Positions 1-9,004 of a stretch of DNA of 19,201 nucleotides are shown here, one piece after another (position 1 is the first letter of the stretch; the number at the start of each line of letters is the position of its first letter). The translations under genes and the position numbers were made by a program. The stretch is taken from positions 1-19,201 of the forward strand of contig CANDFU010000003.1 of NCBI GenBank assembly GCA_947384095.1, read 5' to 3'. Source of the stretch: an uncultured Roseburia sp. GTDB lineage: Bacteria; Bacillota; Clostridia; Lachnospirales; Lachnospiraceae. The notes under the pieces were generated by a model. That model was not told the origin of the DNA, ran no database searches, and saw only the letters and a list, made by a program, of their open reading frames with translations.

Positions 1-1000
1 GCTTATCGGGCAGCAGCACGGAGACCGTAAAAATGCGGTCGCGGAAAATCAGCCCCTGCTGTACGACAGAAGACATCGTGATCACGTCCATGTTTCCGCC
101 GCTTAAAATGGCCACGACGCGTTTGTCCGACACGTCGAGATGCTTTAAGGCGGCCACCGTGAGAAGACCGGAGTTTTCAACAATCATCTTGTGATTTTCC
201 ACCATATCCAGGAAGGCAGCGACCAGTTCGTCGTCGCTTACCGTAATGATATCGTCAAGATTCTCCTGGATATACGGAAAAATAGACGTTCCCGGCGTTT
301 TTACGGCCGTACCGTCCGCGATCGTATTGACGGCGGGCAGCGTGGTGACTTTCCCGGCGGCAAACGACGCCTGCATGCAGTTTGCCCCGGCCGGCTCCAC
401 ACCGATCACCTTGATCTTCGGGTTTAAAAGCTTTGCAAGCGTGGATACTCCGGTCGCGAGGCCTCCTCCGCCGATCGGCGCCAGAATGTATTCCACCAAT
501 GGCAGTTCTTTGAAAATTTCCATTGCGATGGTTCCCTGCCCGGTCGCAACCGCAAGGTCATCGAACGGATGAATAAAGGTATACCCCTTTTCCTCCGCGA
601 GCTCATATGCCTTCTGGCAGGCCTCGTCGTAGACATCCCCGCAGAGCACGACTTCGGCCCCGTAGCTTTTGGTGCGGTTTACCTTGATCAATGGCGTCGT
701 CGTCGGCATCACGATAACGGCCTTGCACCCATAACATTTCGCAGCGTAGGCCACGCCCTGGGCATGATTTCCGGCGGACGCCGTAATCAGTCCGCGCTCC
801 CGTTCTTCCTCCGTCAGGGTACTGATTTTATAATATGCGCCGCGCACTTTATAAGCCCCGGTAAGCTGCATATTTTCCGGTTTCAGATAAACCTTGCTCC
901 CTGTCTGCCTGCTCAGATAGTCGCTGTAAATCAGTTTCGTCTCCAGCGTCACCTCCCTGACCTTCTCGCTCGCTTCCTCAAATTTATCCAACGTCAGCAT
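1..1000 (-). CDS. ilvA: Threonine ammonia-lyase (threonine dehydratase), 3' end cut by window edge
   Basis: Pyridoxal-phosphate enzyme that deaminates L-threonine to 2-oxobutanoate and ammonia, the entry to isoleucine synthesis or threonine catabolism. The frame stays open from the ATG at 998-1000 to the left edge, giving 333 residues. Seen: PENMQLTGAYKVRGA with the presumed PLP lysine K51, ASAGNHAQG just after residue 80 (family PLP/substrate loop), and a glycine-rich GGGGLATG phosphate loop. The last visible residues, RIFTVSVLLPDK, match the beginning of a C-terminal ACT-like domain. It is therefore the roughly 400-residue regulated form; allosteric control by isoleucine or another amino acid is inferred. 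A GGAAGGAG ribosome site precedes the ATG. It lies 55 nt downstream of ftsY with no terminator between, so read-through from ftsY is likely. A biosynthetic (ilvA) and a catabolic (tdcB) role cannot be told apart here. Confidence 0.93.
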   Translation of the reverse strand, partial: MLTLDKFEEASEKVREVTLETKLIYSDYLSRQTGSKVYLKPENMQLTGAYKVRGAYYKISTLTEEERERGLITASAGNHAQGVAYAAKCYGCKAVIVMPTTTPLIKVNRTKSYGAEVVLCGDVYDEACQKAYELAEEKGYTFIHPFDDLAVATGQGTIAMEIFKELPLVEYILAPIGGGGLATGVSTLAKLLNPKIKVIGVEPAGANCMQASFAAGKVTTLPAVNTIADGTAVKTPGTSIFPYIQENLDDIITVSDDELVAAFLDMVENHKMIVENSGLLTVAALKHLDVSDKRVVAILSGGNMDVITMSSVVQQGLIFRDRIFTVSVLLPDK

Positions 1001-1055
1001 TGCACGCTCTCCTTCCTGTTTTCCACAATCAGATTTTTGCTGCTTTCGCCCCGCG

Positions 1056-1982
1056 TCACACATCAAAAAGCGCATCCACAAACTCATTCGGGTCAAATTT
1101 CTGCAGATCCTCAATCGATTCCCCGACGCCGATATATTTGACCGGAATGCCAAGCTCCGAATGAATCGCCACGGCAATTCCGCCCTTTGCGGTTCCGTCC
1201 ATCTTCGTCAGAATAATCCCCGTGATGTCCGCCACGCCGGAAAACTCCCTGGCCTGGCTTAAGGCATTCTGTCCGGTCGTGGCGTCCAGGACAACCAGTG
1301 TCTCTCTGTAGGCGTCCGGATATTCTTTTTCGAGAATGCGGTTGATCTTTTTCAGCTCTTCCATCAGATTTTTCTTGTTGTGAAGCCGTCCCGCCGTATC
1401 GGCAAGCAGCACATCCGCTTTTCTGGCCTTCGCGGCGGCCACGGCGTCATACACCACCGCCGCCGGATCCTGCCCTTCCTGTCCGCCGATCATATCCACG
1501 CCGGCGCGGTCCGCCCACTCCTTTAACTGATTTCCGGCCGCTGCGCGGAAAGTATCTGCCGCAGCCAGAACCACTCTTTTCCCCTGCTGCTTTAACTTTC
1601 CCGCCAGCTTTCCGACCGAAGTTGTCTTGCCGACGCCGTTGACGCCGATCACCAGCACGACAGAGCGCTCTTTCTCAAAACGGTACGCCGTCTCCCCGAC
1701 GTCCATCTGCTCCTTGATACTGTTGATCAGCAGCTGTTTGCACTCCGCCGGATCCTTGATGTGATCCTTCTTTACTTTTTCCTTCAGATTTTCGATGATG
1801 GACTCCGTCGCGGCCACACCGATGTCGCCCATGATCAGAATCTCCTCGATTTCTTCATAAAACTCCTCGTCGATGCGGGAAAATCCGCTGAAAATGGAAT
1901 CGATCCCGGAAACGATGTTATCCCTTGTCTTGCTGAGCCCGGAAACCAGACGGCTCCAGAACCCCTTCTTTTCCTCACTCAT
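1056..1982 (-). CDS. ftsY: Signal recognition particle receptor FtsY
   Basis: SRP receptor GTPase that docks ribosome-nascent-chain-SRP complexes at the membrane for co-translational insertion. It has 308 residues. The order is a short N-terminal basic/amphipathic stretch (residues 1-20), a helical N domain (about 25-95), then the G domain. Visible motifs are the P-loop GVNGVGKT (113-120), the SRP-GTPase insertion DTFRAAAGNQL (143-153), DTAGR (195-199), ATTGQN (234-239) and the guanine-specificity motif TKMDG (259-263). It lacks the long acidic A domain of enterobacterial FtsY, as is usual in Firmicutes. The ATG at 1980-1982 has a GAGGTGG site upstream. It starts 27 nt after the smc stop, the classic rnc-smc-ftsY operon order, so it is almost certainly co-transcribed. 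Confidence 0.97.
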   Translation of the reverse strand: MSEEKKGFWSRLVSGLSKTRDNIVSGIDSIFSGFSRIDEEFYEEIEEILIMGDIGVAATESIIENLKEKVKKDHIKDPAECKQLLINSIKEQMDVGETAYRFEKERSVVLVIGVNGVGKTTSVGKLAGKLKQQGKRVVLAAADTFRAAAGNQLKEWADRAGVDMIGGQEGQDPAAVVYDAVAAAKARKADVLLADTAGRLHNKKNLMEELKKINRILEKEYPDAYRETLVVLDATTGQNALSQAREFSGVADITGIILTKMDGTAKGGIAVAIHSELGIPVKYIGVGESIEDLQKFDPNEFVDALFDV

Positions 1983-2009
1983 ACTGCCACCTCACTTTTC
2001 GGTAAAACG

Positions 2010-5000
2010 CTATTTGTCCAGATCGCCCTCGATCAGATTGACGGAAACCAGCGTCGAAACCCCTTTTTCCTGCATCGTGATACCGTAGAGCCGGTCCGCC
2101 GCCCCCATCGTCCCACGCCGGTGCGTGATCACAATAAACTGCGTGTGTGTTGTCAGTTTATGTAAATAGCGGGCAAAACGGCCCACATTGGAATCGTCCA
2201 GCGCCGCCTCGATCTCGTCCAGAAGACAGAACGGAGACGGTTTTAAATTCTGTATGGCAAAAAGCAGGGCGATCGCCGTCAGGGATTTTTCTCCGCCGGA
2301 CATCTGCATCATGTTCTGAAGCTTTTTTCCCGGAGGCTGCGCGACAATCCGGATGCCGCACTCTAAAATATCCTCGTCCTCGACCAGGGAAAGCGTCCCC
2401 TTTCCGCCGCCAAACAATTCCTTAAACACTTTGTCAAATTCCTGCTGAATCTCTGCAAATTTTTCTAGAAACTGCCTGCGCATGCCGGTATCCAGTTCTT
2501 CAATAATACCGGTCAATGTCTGTTCCGCTTCGACCAGATCATCGTGCTGCGTTTTTAAAAACGTATACCGCTCCGAGATCTCCCGGTAATCCTCAATCGC
2601 ATTGACATTGACATCCCCGAGGCCTCTGATTTCCTCGCGAATGGCGGCAATCTGCTTTTTCAGGACGGAAAGATCGGCGTATGCCTCCGTGCGCAGCTCC
2701 ATCGCGGCGTGCAGGGTCAGCTCGTATTCCTCCCACATATAATTATTCTGCTGTTCATGGATTTCATTTAGTTTTTCCCGCTGATTGTTCAGGCGGAACA
2801 ATTCCTTGTCGAGATCCGCGGTCTGTTTCGCGATTTCCTCCCGCTTCTGGAAAAAGCCTTTATACTCCGTCTGCATTTCCTCCCGGCGGGCTGTCTTCTG
2901 CTTCCATTCCTCTTCCAGCCTCATGCAGGCCGCCTCCGACTGCCGGATCTCCTCCTTCAGCGTCTCAATGTCGCCGCGCTTCGTTCCGGCGTCCTTAAGC
3001 GCTTCTTCAGCCTCGGCCGCAAACTCTTCCCGCTCCTGTTCATAGCGGCGGATCTCTCCGTTCAGACGTTCCAGATTGACCCCTGCAAACTCTGCTTTCT
3101 GGCGGATCTCTGCTTCTGCAAGCTGCGCCGCCTGCACTTCTCTCTGCGCCTGTACTTCCTTCGCCGAGGCGCTCTGAAGCGCAGCCTCCAGAGCGCGGTT
3201 CCTGTCTTCAATCTCCCGCTCCCGCTCCTCTGATTCCGCAATCTCCCGTGCAATCCGTTCCTTACTTTCCTTGATCTCCTGAATCTGCCCTTCCATCTCG
3301 GCGCTCTCGGAGCGAAGGCCTGCATAAAGGCTCTCGCTCTCACTCTGCTGCTCCGCAGCGCGCTCCACGTTCATCTGCGCCGTATTCTGCAGAATATACT
3401 GTTCCTGCAGGGCCGCCTTATTCTTTTCGGCGTCATCCGCCAGAAGGCTCTGCGCCGTCCGGATATCCTCGAGACGGCCTTTCAATTCCCTGACCTCTTC
3501 CTCAAGCTTTGCGACCGTCTGCTCCAGTTCCTCAATCTCACGCCTGCGCGCCAGCAGATTGCTGCTGTTGCGGAAAGCGCCTCCGGTCATCGAACCGCCG
3601 GGGCTTAAATGCTCTCCTTCCAGCGTCACGACATGAAAAGAATAGCGGTATTTTTTTGCCAGACAGACCGCGCTGTCGATATTGTCCGTCACAACGGTCC
3701 TTCCAAGCAGATACCCGGTCACTCCCTCATATTCTGGCTCCGTCCTCACCAGGCTGCTCGCAAGGCCCAGCACCCCCGGCTCGTGAAGCGCCTCCGTATT
3801 TCGGAAACCGCCTCTGCCGTTCACGCTGGTCAGCGGCAGAAACGTCGCCCTTCCGTATTTATTTTGTTTCAGAAAGGAAATCATTCTCTTGGCTGTTTCC
3901 TCATCCCTGGTGACGATATTCTGGATGCTTCCGCCCAACGCCGTCTCAATGGCGATTTCATATCTTTTTTCTACCTGAATCAGATCCGACACAACGCCGA
4001 TCAGACCGGTATCCCGAGACTTTTGCTCCATCACGCGGCGGATGCTTCCGCCGTATCCGTCGTAACGCTCCGCGATATTTTTTAAGGACTCCAGCCTCGA
4101 CTGCTCTCTGTGAAATCCGGTGACGGTCTGTTCAAGCTTCATGTCTGTCTCCGCCGCTTTCCGCTTCCACTCCCTTAATTTTTCCTCCGTCTCCCTGCCG
4201 CTTTTTCTCAATTCCGCAATCACGGCATTGACATCGGCCAGCGCCTTCTTATATTCCGCCAGCTCCGCCTCCAGGTTTTCCTCCTCGCTCCTGTGATCCA
4301 GAAGCCTCCTCGTCAGCTGCGCCCTGCGGATGTTCAGCTGCTCTGACATGGTGTCATATCTCTGCTGCCTCGCCCGGATGGATGCCTTGCTGTTTAACAG
4401 GGCGATCAGCTCGTTCTTTCCATTTTCGATCCCCTCACTGCAACGGGAAATCTCCTGCTGTAACACGTCAAGGCGCGCTGCAGCCGCATTCTTTTCCGCC
4501 TCCGCCCCGGCAAGCCTGTCTTTCTGCTCCTGCATTTCCTTCTCACACGCCTCGCGTGAACGAAGCCTCTCTCCCCGCTCCCGCTCAATCGCGGCAAGAC
4601 GGCTCTTAAGGTGCTCGTCCGTCAGCTCCGCCGAATGAATCTGCTCGTTGAGCACATTGATCCGGCCTTCCAGTTTTCCCCGGCGCACCGCTTCCTCATT
4701 CAGCTCATCCCTGATGGAACCCGTCTCCTGGTCCATGGCTTCCATGTCGGCTTCCATCTTCTCATACGCCGCTCTGACATGTTCATACGCCGCGTTGGAC
4801 TCCTTTAACTCCCGGTCCGCAATGGCATATTTATCTTCCACTGCCTTAAGCTCCGCCTCAATGCGCTCCGCCTCAAGAAGAAAAAGATTCACATCGCATG
4901 TCTTAAGTTCTTCTTTCTTCTTTAAATAAATGCGGGCCTTTTCCGCCTGGCGTTCCAACGGACCGACCTGGCGTTCCAGTTCGGCTAAAATATCGTTGAC

Positions 5001-5570
5001 ACGGACCAGGTTTTCACGCTCATTTTCCAGCTTTTTCTGCGCCGCCGCCTTCCTTTTTTTATATTTGACAATCCCGGCGGCCTCGTCGAAAAGCTCCCTG
5101 CGCTCTTCCGGTTTGCCGTTTAAGATCCGCTCGATCTGCCCCTGCCCGATAATGGAATATCCCTCTTTGCCGATTCCGGTATCATAAAAAAGCTCCGTCA
5201 CGTCTTTCAGACGGCAGGAACTGCCGTTGAGCAGATACTCGCTCTCACCGGAACGATAGACACGGCGTGCCACCGTCACTTCCTCAAAATCGACGGCCAG
5301 CTTGTGATCGGCATTGTCCATGGTAATTGCCACGTATGCATAGCTAAGCGGCTTCCGATTCTCCGTCCCGGCAAAAATCACATCCTGCATGCTGGCGCCG
5401 CGGAGCTGCTTTGCACTCTGCTCGCCCAAAACCCAGCGGACGGCATCCGCGACGTTGCTCTTGCCGCTGCCGTTCGGCCCTACAATGCCCGTGATTCCAT
5501 TATGAAAATCAAATACGATTTTATTTGCAAACGACTTAAACCCCTGGACTTCGATGCTTTTTAAATACAA
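2010..5570 (-). CDS. smc: Chromosome partition protein SMC (TTG start)
   Basis: Structural-maintenance-of-chromosomes ATPase that works with ScpA/ScpB to compact and segregate the nucleoid. I place the start at the TTG at 5568-5570. It gives the family N-terminus [17 protein letters not shown], has a GGCGGGAG site 9 nt upstream, and yields 1186 residues, the length of Bacillus subtilis Smc. An in-frame TTG at 5595-5597 would add nine atypical residues. Domains: Walker A GPNGSGKS (31-38), coiled coil from about 160, hinge about 522-663 (from GVVSDLIQV to [10 protein letters not shown]), second coiled coil, ABC signature MSGGEKS (about 1090-1096), Walker B CLLDE (about 1115-1119) followed by AALDDSN. 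An out-of-frame 10-codon ORF (ATG 5591-5593, GGGAGG upstream) ends across the TTG. It may couple translation or be chance. Confidence 0.96.
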   Translation of the reverse strand: MYLKSIEVQGFKSFANKIVFDFHNGITGIVGPNGSGKSNVADAVRWVLGEQSAKQLRGASMQDVIFAGTENRKPLSYAYVAITMDNADHKLAVDFEEVTVARRVYRSGESEYLLNGSSCRLKDVTELFYDTGIGKEGYSIIGQGQIERILNGKPEERRELFDEAAGIVKYKKRKAAAQKKLENERENLVRVNDILAELERQVGPLERQAEKARIYLKKKEELKTCDVNLFLLEAERIEAELKAVEDKYAIADRELKESNAAYEHVRAAYEKMEADMEAMDQETGSIRDELNEEAVRRGKLEGRINVLNEQIHSAELTDEHLKSRLAAIERERGERLRSREACEKEMQEQKDRLAGAEAEKNAAAARLDVLQQEISRCSEGIENGKNELIALLNSKASIRARQQRYDTMSEQLNIRRAQLTRRLLDHRSEEENLEAELAEYKKALADVNAVIAELRKSGRETEEKLREWKRKAAETDMKLEQTVTGFHREQSRLESLKNIAERYDGYGGSIRRVMEQKSRDTGLIGVVSDLIQVEKRYEIAIETALGGSIQNIVTRDEETAKRMISFLKQNKYGRATFLPLTSVNGRGGFRNTEALHEPGVLGLASSLVRTEPEYEGVTGYLLGRTVVTDNIDSAVCLAKKYRYSFHVVTLEGEHLSPGGSMTGGAFRNSSNLLARRREIEELEQTVAKLEEEVRELKGRLEDIRTAQSLLADDAEKNKAALQEQYILQNTAQMNVERAAEQQSESESLYAGLRSESAEMEGQIQEIKESKERIAREIAESEEREREIEDRNRALEAALQSASAKEVQAQREVQAAQLAEAEIRQKAEFAGVNLERLNGEIRRYEQEREEFAAEAEEALKDAGTKRGDIETLKEEIRQSEAACMRLEEEWKQKTARREEMQTEYKGFFQKREEIAKQTADLDKELFRLNNQREKLNEIHEQQNNYMWEEYELTLHAAMELRTEAYADLSVLKKQIAAIREEIRGLGDVNVNAIEDYREISERYTFLKTQHDDLVEAEQTLTGIIEELDTGMRRQFLEKFAEIQQEFDKVFKELFGGGKGTLSLVEDEDILECGIRIVAQPPGKKLQNMMQMSGGEKSLTAIALLFAIQNLKPSPFCLLDEIEAALDDSNVGRFARYLHKLTTHTQFIVITHRRGTMGAADRLYGITMQEKGVSTLVSVNLIEGDLDK

Positions 5571-5625
5571 TTGTATATTCTCCCGCCTCTCATGCAAACC
5601 TCCCGCACGCCTGTTTCCCGGAACT

Positions 5626-6321
5626 TTATTTTAACGGCGGCACCGGCCCGAGCAGCAGCAGGGCCTCGTAGGCCGCCTCCTGCTCCGCCGCTTTTTTCGT
5701 ATGCCCGCTGCCCCTTCCGACGACACGCTCGCCAATGCGCGCTTCCACTTTAAAACTTTTATCGTGATCGGGCCCCTCCTCCGACAGAAGGACATAGTGC
5801 AGCGTCTCCTCATATCCGCCCTGCACAACCTCCTGCAGGATGGTTTTGCTGTCGTAAAACAATTTTTTATGTTCGATATCTGTCAGTATAAAACGCCGGA
5901 TAAACTTCTTTGCAGGCTCAAATCCTCCGTCCAGATAAATGGCGCCGATCACGGCCTCCATGGCATCGGACAGGATGGATTTCCGGTTCCTTCCGCCTGT
6001 GTGTTCCTCGCCTTTTCCCAGGAGCAGATAGTCTCCGAGATTCAGCTCCTTTGTGCAGAGCGCCAGCGTAGGTTCGCAGACAATGCTGGCCCTTAATTTC
6101 GTCAGATCTCCCTCCGGCAGTTTGGGATAATTTTCATATAAAAACTCGCTGGATGCAACTTCCAGAACCGCATCCCCCAGAAATTCCAGCCGTTCATTGT
6201 CCGAAAGCTTCTTCATATGTTTCTCGTTCGCATAGGAACTGTGCGTGAGCGCCTGACGCAGCAGTCCCTGCTGCCGGAACTCATACCCGATGGCTTCTTC
6301 CAGTTCTTTTAATTGTACCAC
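5626..6321 (-). CDS. rnc: Ribonuclease III (GTG start)
   Basis: Double-strand-specific endoribonuclease for rRNA precursor processing and decay of structured RNA. The longest frame reaches 6420, but I choose GTG at 6319-6321. It has GGGAGG 5 nt upstream, gives the usual N-terminus MVQLKELEEAIGYEF, and makes a 231-residue protein, normal for the family. Seen: catalytic signature NERLEFLGD (42-50), the second metal-binding pair D119/E122 in ILSDAMEAVIGA, a HSSYANE motif, and a C-terminal double-stranded-RNA-binding domain (about 158-225) ending in the GRGSGHTKKAAEQEAA helix. The gene lies between acpP and smc, with 55 nt to the smc start and no terminator, so it is probably the leading gene of an rnc-smc-ftsY transcript. 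Confidence 0.96.
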   Translation of the reverse strand: MVQLKELEEAIGYEFRQQGLLRQALTHSSYANEKHMKKLSDNERLEFLGDAVLEVASSEFLYENYPKLPEGDLTKLRASIVCEPTLALCTKELNLGDYLLLGKGEEHTGGRNRKSILSDAMEAVIGAIYLDGGFEPAKKFIRRFILTDIEHKKLFYDSKTILQEVVQGGYEETLHYVLLSEEGPDHDKSFKVEARIGERVVGRGSGHTKKAAEQEAAYEALLLLGPVPPLK

Positions 6322-6338
6322 AAAATCCTCCCTGTTCC

Positions 6339-6354
6339 CGGAACAAACGTTCCG
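6339..6354 (-). repeat. Perfect 6-bp inverted repeat upstream of rnc
   Basis: CGGAAC and GTTCCG are separated by 4 nt. In the rnc mRNA this would form a short hairpin just upstream of the GGGAGG ribosome site. The surrounding 6322-6563 interval (242 nt between acpP and rnc) holds no other gene I can support, no clear terminator and no clear consensus promoter. It has an isolated TATACT on the minus strand (6529-6534) without a good -35. RNase III autoregulates through its leader in some bacteria; a link here is only inference. Confidence 0.35.
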
Positions 6355-6563
6355 ATGAAAGGCGTGTACAAACGTCATTTCCCGCAGGCTTCCTCTCCGA
6401 TTTACACGCAATATCTGCAAAAATCACATGTGTGCCCCCGATACATACCCGTACCGCCTTCCGGCACACAAAATCTGACGTGAAATGGAGCGGCATACTG
6501 CGGGAATCAATGTCTGGACACGCCCTGAAGTATAACCCTCTTTTTCTATAACTCTGTCGGCAT

Positions 6564-6797
6564 TTACGCATTTAACGCATTCTTGATCTCTTCCACTGCA
6601 TCGGAAACAGTCACGATATGCTCTGCCTCTTCGTTCGCAATCTCAATATCAAACTCTTCCTCGATTCCCATGATAATCTGGAAAATATCCAGAGAGTCCG
6701 CTCCAAGATCATCCACAAAAGTCGTATCCATTGAGATCTCTTCTTCATCCACATTTAACACTTCCGCGATAATTTTTTTCAGTTTTTCAAATTCCAT
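6564..6797 (-). CDS. acpP: Acyl carrier protein
   Basis: Small acidic carrier that holds growing acyl chains on 4'-phosphopantetheine during fatty-acid synthesis. It has 77 residues, the standard length. Seen: the attachment motif GADSLD with S35 as the modified serine, the preceding TTFVDDL, and the acidic helix II region [12 protein letters not shown] (about 42-53). The ATG at 6795-6797 follows the plsX stop by 2 nt, and its ribosome site (GAAGGGATG) lies inside the end of plsX, so the two are translationally coupled. Placement between plsX and rnc is the common Firmicutes arrangement. Confidence 0.98.
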   Translation of the reverse strand: MEFEKLKKIIAEVLNVDEEEISMDTTFVDDLGADSLDIFQIIMGIEEEFDIEIANEEAEHIVTVSDAVEEIKNALNA

Positions 6798-6799
6798 GC

Positions 6800-7864
6800 C
6801 TACATCCCTTCCTGTTCCGCTGAACTTATAATATTTTTTCGAATTTTCCCATTGATGTCCTGTTCTTTAAATGTCACACACTGAAAAATGGAATTGGTGA
6901 TTTCACCTGCTTTTGCGCTCCCATGTGTCTTTACTACCAGCCCGGTAAGTCCCAGCAGCGGCGCCCCGCCATACTGTGTGGCATCAAATGCCCTGAGCGT
7001 CGATTTCAGCGCGGGCAGCGCAAGCGCGGCGCCGATTTTACTCCTCGTCGTACTCATCATGCCTTTTTTGATCACATCCACCAGCGTGGCGCTCAGGCCC
7101 TCATAGAGCTTTAAAATCACATTTCCGACAAACGCTTCACAGACAATGACGTCCGCCGCGCCGCGCGGTATCTCCCTCGCCTCGATACTCCCCACAAAAT
7201 GAATACCGCTGCACTCTTTCAGCAGCGGAAAGGTTTCCTTTACCAGCGCGTTTCCCTTTTCCTCTTCGGCGCCGATATTGACAATCGCTACGCGCGGGCG
7301 CGTGATTCCGACTACATTTTCCATATAAATGGAACCCATTCTTGCAAACTGAACCAGATGCGAAGGGCGCGCGTCCACGTTTGCGCCGCAGTCAATCAGC
7401 AGCGAAACCCCCTTCTCCGTGGGAATCAGCGGTGCAAGCGGCGGCCGCTCAATCCCCTTGATGCGCCCGACAATGACCTGCCCGCCCACCAGAACCGCTC
7501 CGGAACTACCGGCAGACACAAACGCGTCCGCCTCTTTTTGCCTGACCAGATTCATTCCCACAACGATGGACGACTTCTTTTTTTTACGGATGGCACTGAC
7601 CGGCGGCTCCGCCGTCTCGATCACCTCCTGTGCATGCACCACTGAAATCTGCTCCCGTGGATACGTATACTTCGCGAGCTCCGCACGAATGACCTCTTCC
7701 CGTCCCGTGAGGAATATTTCGATATCGCCTCTGGCATTGACCGCATCAACTGCCCCTTTTACCTGCTCCGCCGGAGCATTGTCCCCGCCCATCGCGTCCA
7801 GGACGACTCTTACCCTCCGAAGGCCGTCCAGAGACGCGCCTTCCTGCCGGCTGCTTTGTTCCAT
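6800..7864 (-). CDS. plsX: Phosphate acyltransferase PlsX
   Basis: Converts acyl-ACP plus phosphate to acyl-phosphate, the donor that PlsY uses to start phospholipid synthesis. It is a peripheral membrane enzyme. Family motif [12 protein letters not shown] is near the N-terminus. Other typical stretches are [53 protein letters not shown] and [15 protein letters not shown]. The frame extends to a GTG at 7906, but that codon has no ribosome site and would lie next to the predicted transcription start. The ATG at 7862-7864 has GGAG 7 nt upstream and gives 354 residues; the ATG two codons earlier (7868-7870) is less well spaced. The basic-acidic N-terminal tail (about 18 residues) before the conserved core is unusual but harmless. 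It is the first gene of a plsX-acpP unit. Confidence 0.95.
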   Translation of the reverse strand: MEQSSRQEGASLDGLRRVRVVLDAMGGDNAPAEQVKGAVDAVNARGDIEIFLTGREEVIRAELAKYTYPREQISVVHAQEVIETAEPPVSAIRKKKKSSIVVGMNLVRQKEADAFVSAGSSGAVLVGGQVIVGRIKGIERPPLAPLIPTEKGVSLLIDCGANVDARPSHLVQFARMGSIYMENVVGITRPRVAIVNIGAEEEKGNALVKETFPLLKECSGIHFVGSIEAREIPRGAADVIVCEAFVGNVILKLYEGLSATLVDVIKKGMMSTTRSKIGAALALPALKSTLRAFDATQYGGAPLLGLTGLVVKTHGSAKAGEITNSIFQCVTFKEQDINGKIRKNIISSAEQEGM

Positions 7865-7917
7865 ATCCATTCTCCATTCTGCCGCGTTTTCGGGTATCCC
7901 CGTCACGTCTATAAAAA

Positions 7918-7946
7918 AATATACTATAAGTCTTTCTATAAATCAA
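7918..7946 (-). promoter_or_regulatory. Candidate sigma-A promoter for plsX-acpP
   Basis: On the minus strand TTGATT (7941-7946) and TATATT (7918-7923) are 17 nt apart. The region is AT-rich, and an overlapping TTTACA/CTTATA pair offers an alternative. Transcription would start around 7911, leaving a short leader of about 45 nt before the ATG at 7864. The 7865-8035 gap also holds a GCCGC-N5-GCGGC inverted repeat (7984-7998) without a T-run, and a TAATTA-GGG-TAATTA repeat at the end of the DUF624 gene. Neither is a convincing terminator. Confidence 0.5.
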
Positions 7947-8035
7947 TATGTAAAAACTCTGTTTCTGATTCGTTGCCGTTCACGCCGCATCACGCGGCAT
8001 ATAACGCACTTTTTGCGAACGCCGTATTAATTACC

Positions 8036-8689
8036 CTAATTATAATATTCGCGATTACGCTCTTCCTCTTCGGCCAGGTCCTCCGCCGTCATATACTTCT
8101 TGAAAATCCTCTCCAGAATCTGATTTAAGAGCATCGCATAGACCGCCGGAACAATCAGGATCAACGGAAAAATCACATAGACCGCCAGGCAGGATACAAC
8201 CGCCAGCACCAGCATAAGAAGCGTCCAGGGCAGATGCACGATCGCCATAAACGCAGAGTTTTTCAATGTCTGCCGAAAACTGTTCTCAAAACGGGCGATA
8301 TAGGAAAAAACATATCCCGCCCACACCAGAACCAGAAAGAATAATACCAGGAACACAATGGAAAGAATCCCCGTATTCTGTCCGGTCTCCGCAAGCTGGC
8401 GCATAAAGGCGCTGTCAATGGCCATGACTGCCAGCGCGGCAAGCACGATAAGCCATGCCAGCGTGGCCTGTTTGAAATTAACGCGGAAGGCATGCCAGTA
8501 TTCGCTCCACAGATATCCCCTGCCGTGCCGGATGACTTTATTGATCGTATAATAGACCGCCGTCGACGCCGCTCCCACCGTCACCACCGGAATACAGCAG
8601 AGCAGCCAGAGCATGCTCAGCGTGATACAGTCCACCGCCTTCCCGACAGACTGAAACAGCTTATTATCCAGATTAAAAAAAGATCCCAT
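8036..8689 (-). CDS. DUF624 / YesL-family membrane protein
   Basis: Integral membrane protein of unknown function. The start at ATG 8687-8689 gives the typical YesL N-terminus MGSFFNLDNKLFQSVGKAVD and has AGGAAAGGAG 5 nt upstream; the frame continues 12 codons further without support. It has 217 residues. Hydrophobic segments lie around 22-44, 73-93, 107-130, 148-170 and 173-190, with a charged C-terminal tail (AEDLAEEEERNREYYN). The motif LWLLCCIPVVTVGAASTAVYY (shortened: LCCIPVVTVGAASTA) in the first membrane segment is characteristic of DUF624. Family members in Firmicutes often lie beside sugar ABC transporters, but here none is present. The gene sits between the rpmF terminator and the plsX promoter, so it forms its own transcription unit and interrupts the usual rpmF-plsX neighbourhood. 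Confidence 0.85.
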   Translation of the reverse strand: MGSFFNLDNKLFQSVGKAVDCITLSMLWLLCCIPVVTVGAASTAVYYTINKVIRHGRGYLWSEYWHAFRVNFKQATLAWLIVLAALAVMAIDSAFMRQLAETGQNTGILSIVFLVLFFLVLVWAGYVFSYIARFENSFRQTLKNSAFMAIVHLPWTLLMLVLAVVSCLAVYVIFPLILIVPAVYAMLLNQILERIFKKYMTAEDLAEEEERNREYYN

Positions 8690-8770
8690 TCGCGCTCCTT
8701 TCCTCATAAACGACAAAGCCGGCAACCCCGCGGCAAATCGGGCAGGGAAGAGTCATTTTCCCCTGCGCAT

Positions 8771-8803
8771 AAAATGAAAGGGAGTGTTTTTTCAAACACT
8801 CCC
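8771..8803 (-). terminator. Rho-independent terminator of the yceD-rpmF operon
   Basis: Perfect 10-bp stem GGGAGTGTTT/AAACACTCCC (8780-8789 and 8794-8803) with a 4-nt loop. On the minus strand it is followed by TTTCATTTT (8771-8779). It lies 17 nt past the rpmF stop and separates that operon from the DUF624 gene. Confidence 0.85.
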
Positions 8804-8820
8804 CATTCAGGGCATTCTGA

Positions 8821-9000
8821 TTAATCCTGCGGGATAATCTCTTTTTTGTTGTATGAACCGCAGTTCTTGCACACTCTGTGCGGCATCATCAACTCTCCGC
8901 ATTTGCTGCACTTTACAAGTGTCGGCGCAGTCATTTTCCAGTTTGCTCTTCTTTTATCTCTTCTTCCCTTGGAAGATTTATTCTTAGGACAGATCGACAT
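8821..9000 (-). CDS. rpmF: 50S ribosomal protein L32, zinc-ribbon form
   Basis: Small protein of the large ribosomal subunit, 59 residues, beginning MSICPKNKSSKGRRDKRRAN. Two CxxC knuckles, CSKC (31-34) and CKNC (44-47), form a zinc ribbon, so this is the zinc-binding paralogue type rather than the zinc-free one. The ATG at 8998-9000 has an ideal AAGGAGGTG site that overlaps the end of yceD, whose stop is 4 nt upstream. It is the last gene before the terminator at 8771-8803. It was found by reading the frame directly because it is short. Confidence 0.98.
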   Translation of the reverse strand: MSICPKNKSSKGRRDKRRANWKMTAPTLVKCSKCGELMMPHRVCKNCGSYNKKEIIPQD

Positions 9001-9004
9001 TTTC

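Noticed and set aside
6322..6420. N-terminally extended RNase III (264 residues)
   Set aside because: The extra 33 residues are not family-like, and the GTG at 6319-6321 has an ideal ribosome site.
6281..6571. 96-codon minus-strand ORF between rnc and acpP
   Set aside because: It overlaps the rnc start in another frame, is rich in Arg/Ser/Cys without domain features and has no convincing ribosome site.
7984..7998. GCCGC/GCGGC hairpin as terminator of the DUF624 gene
   Set aside because: No T-run follows on the minus strand; the stem is only 5 bp.
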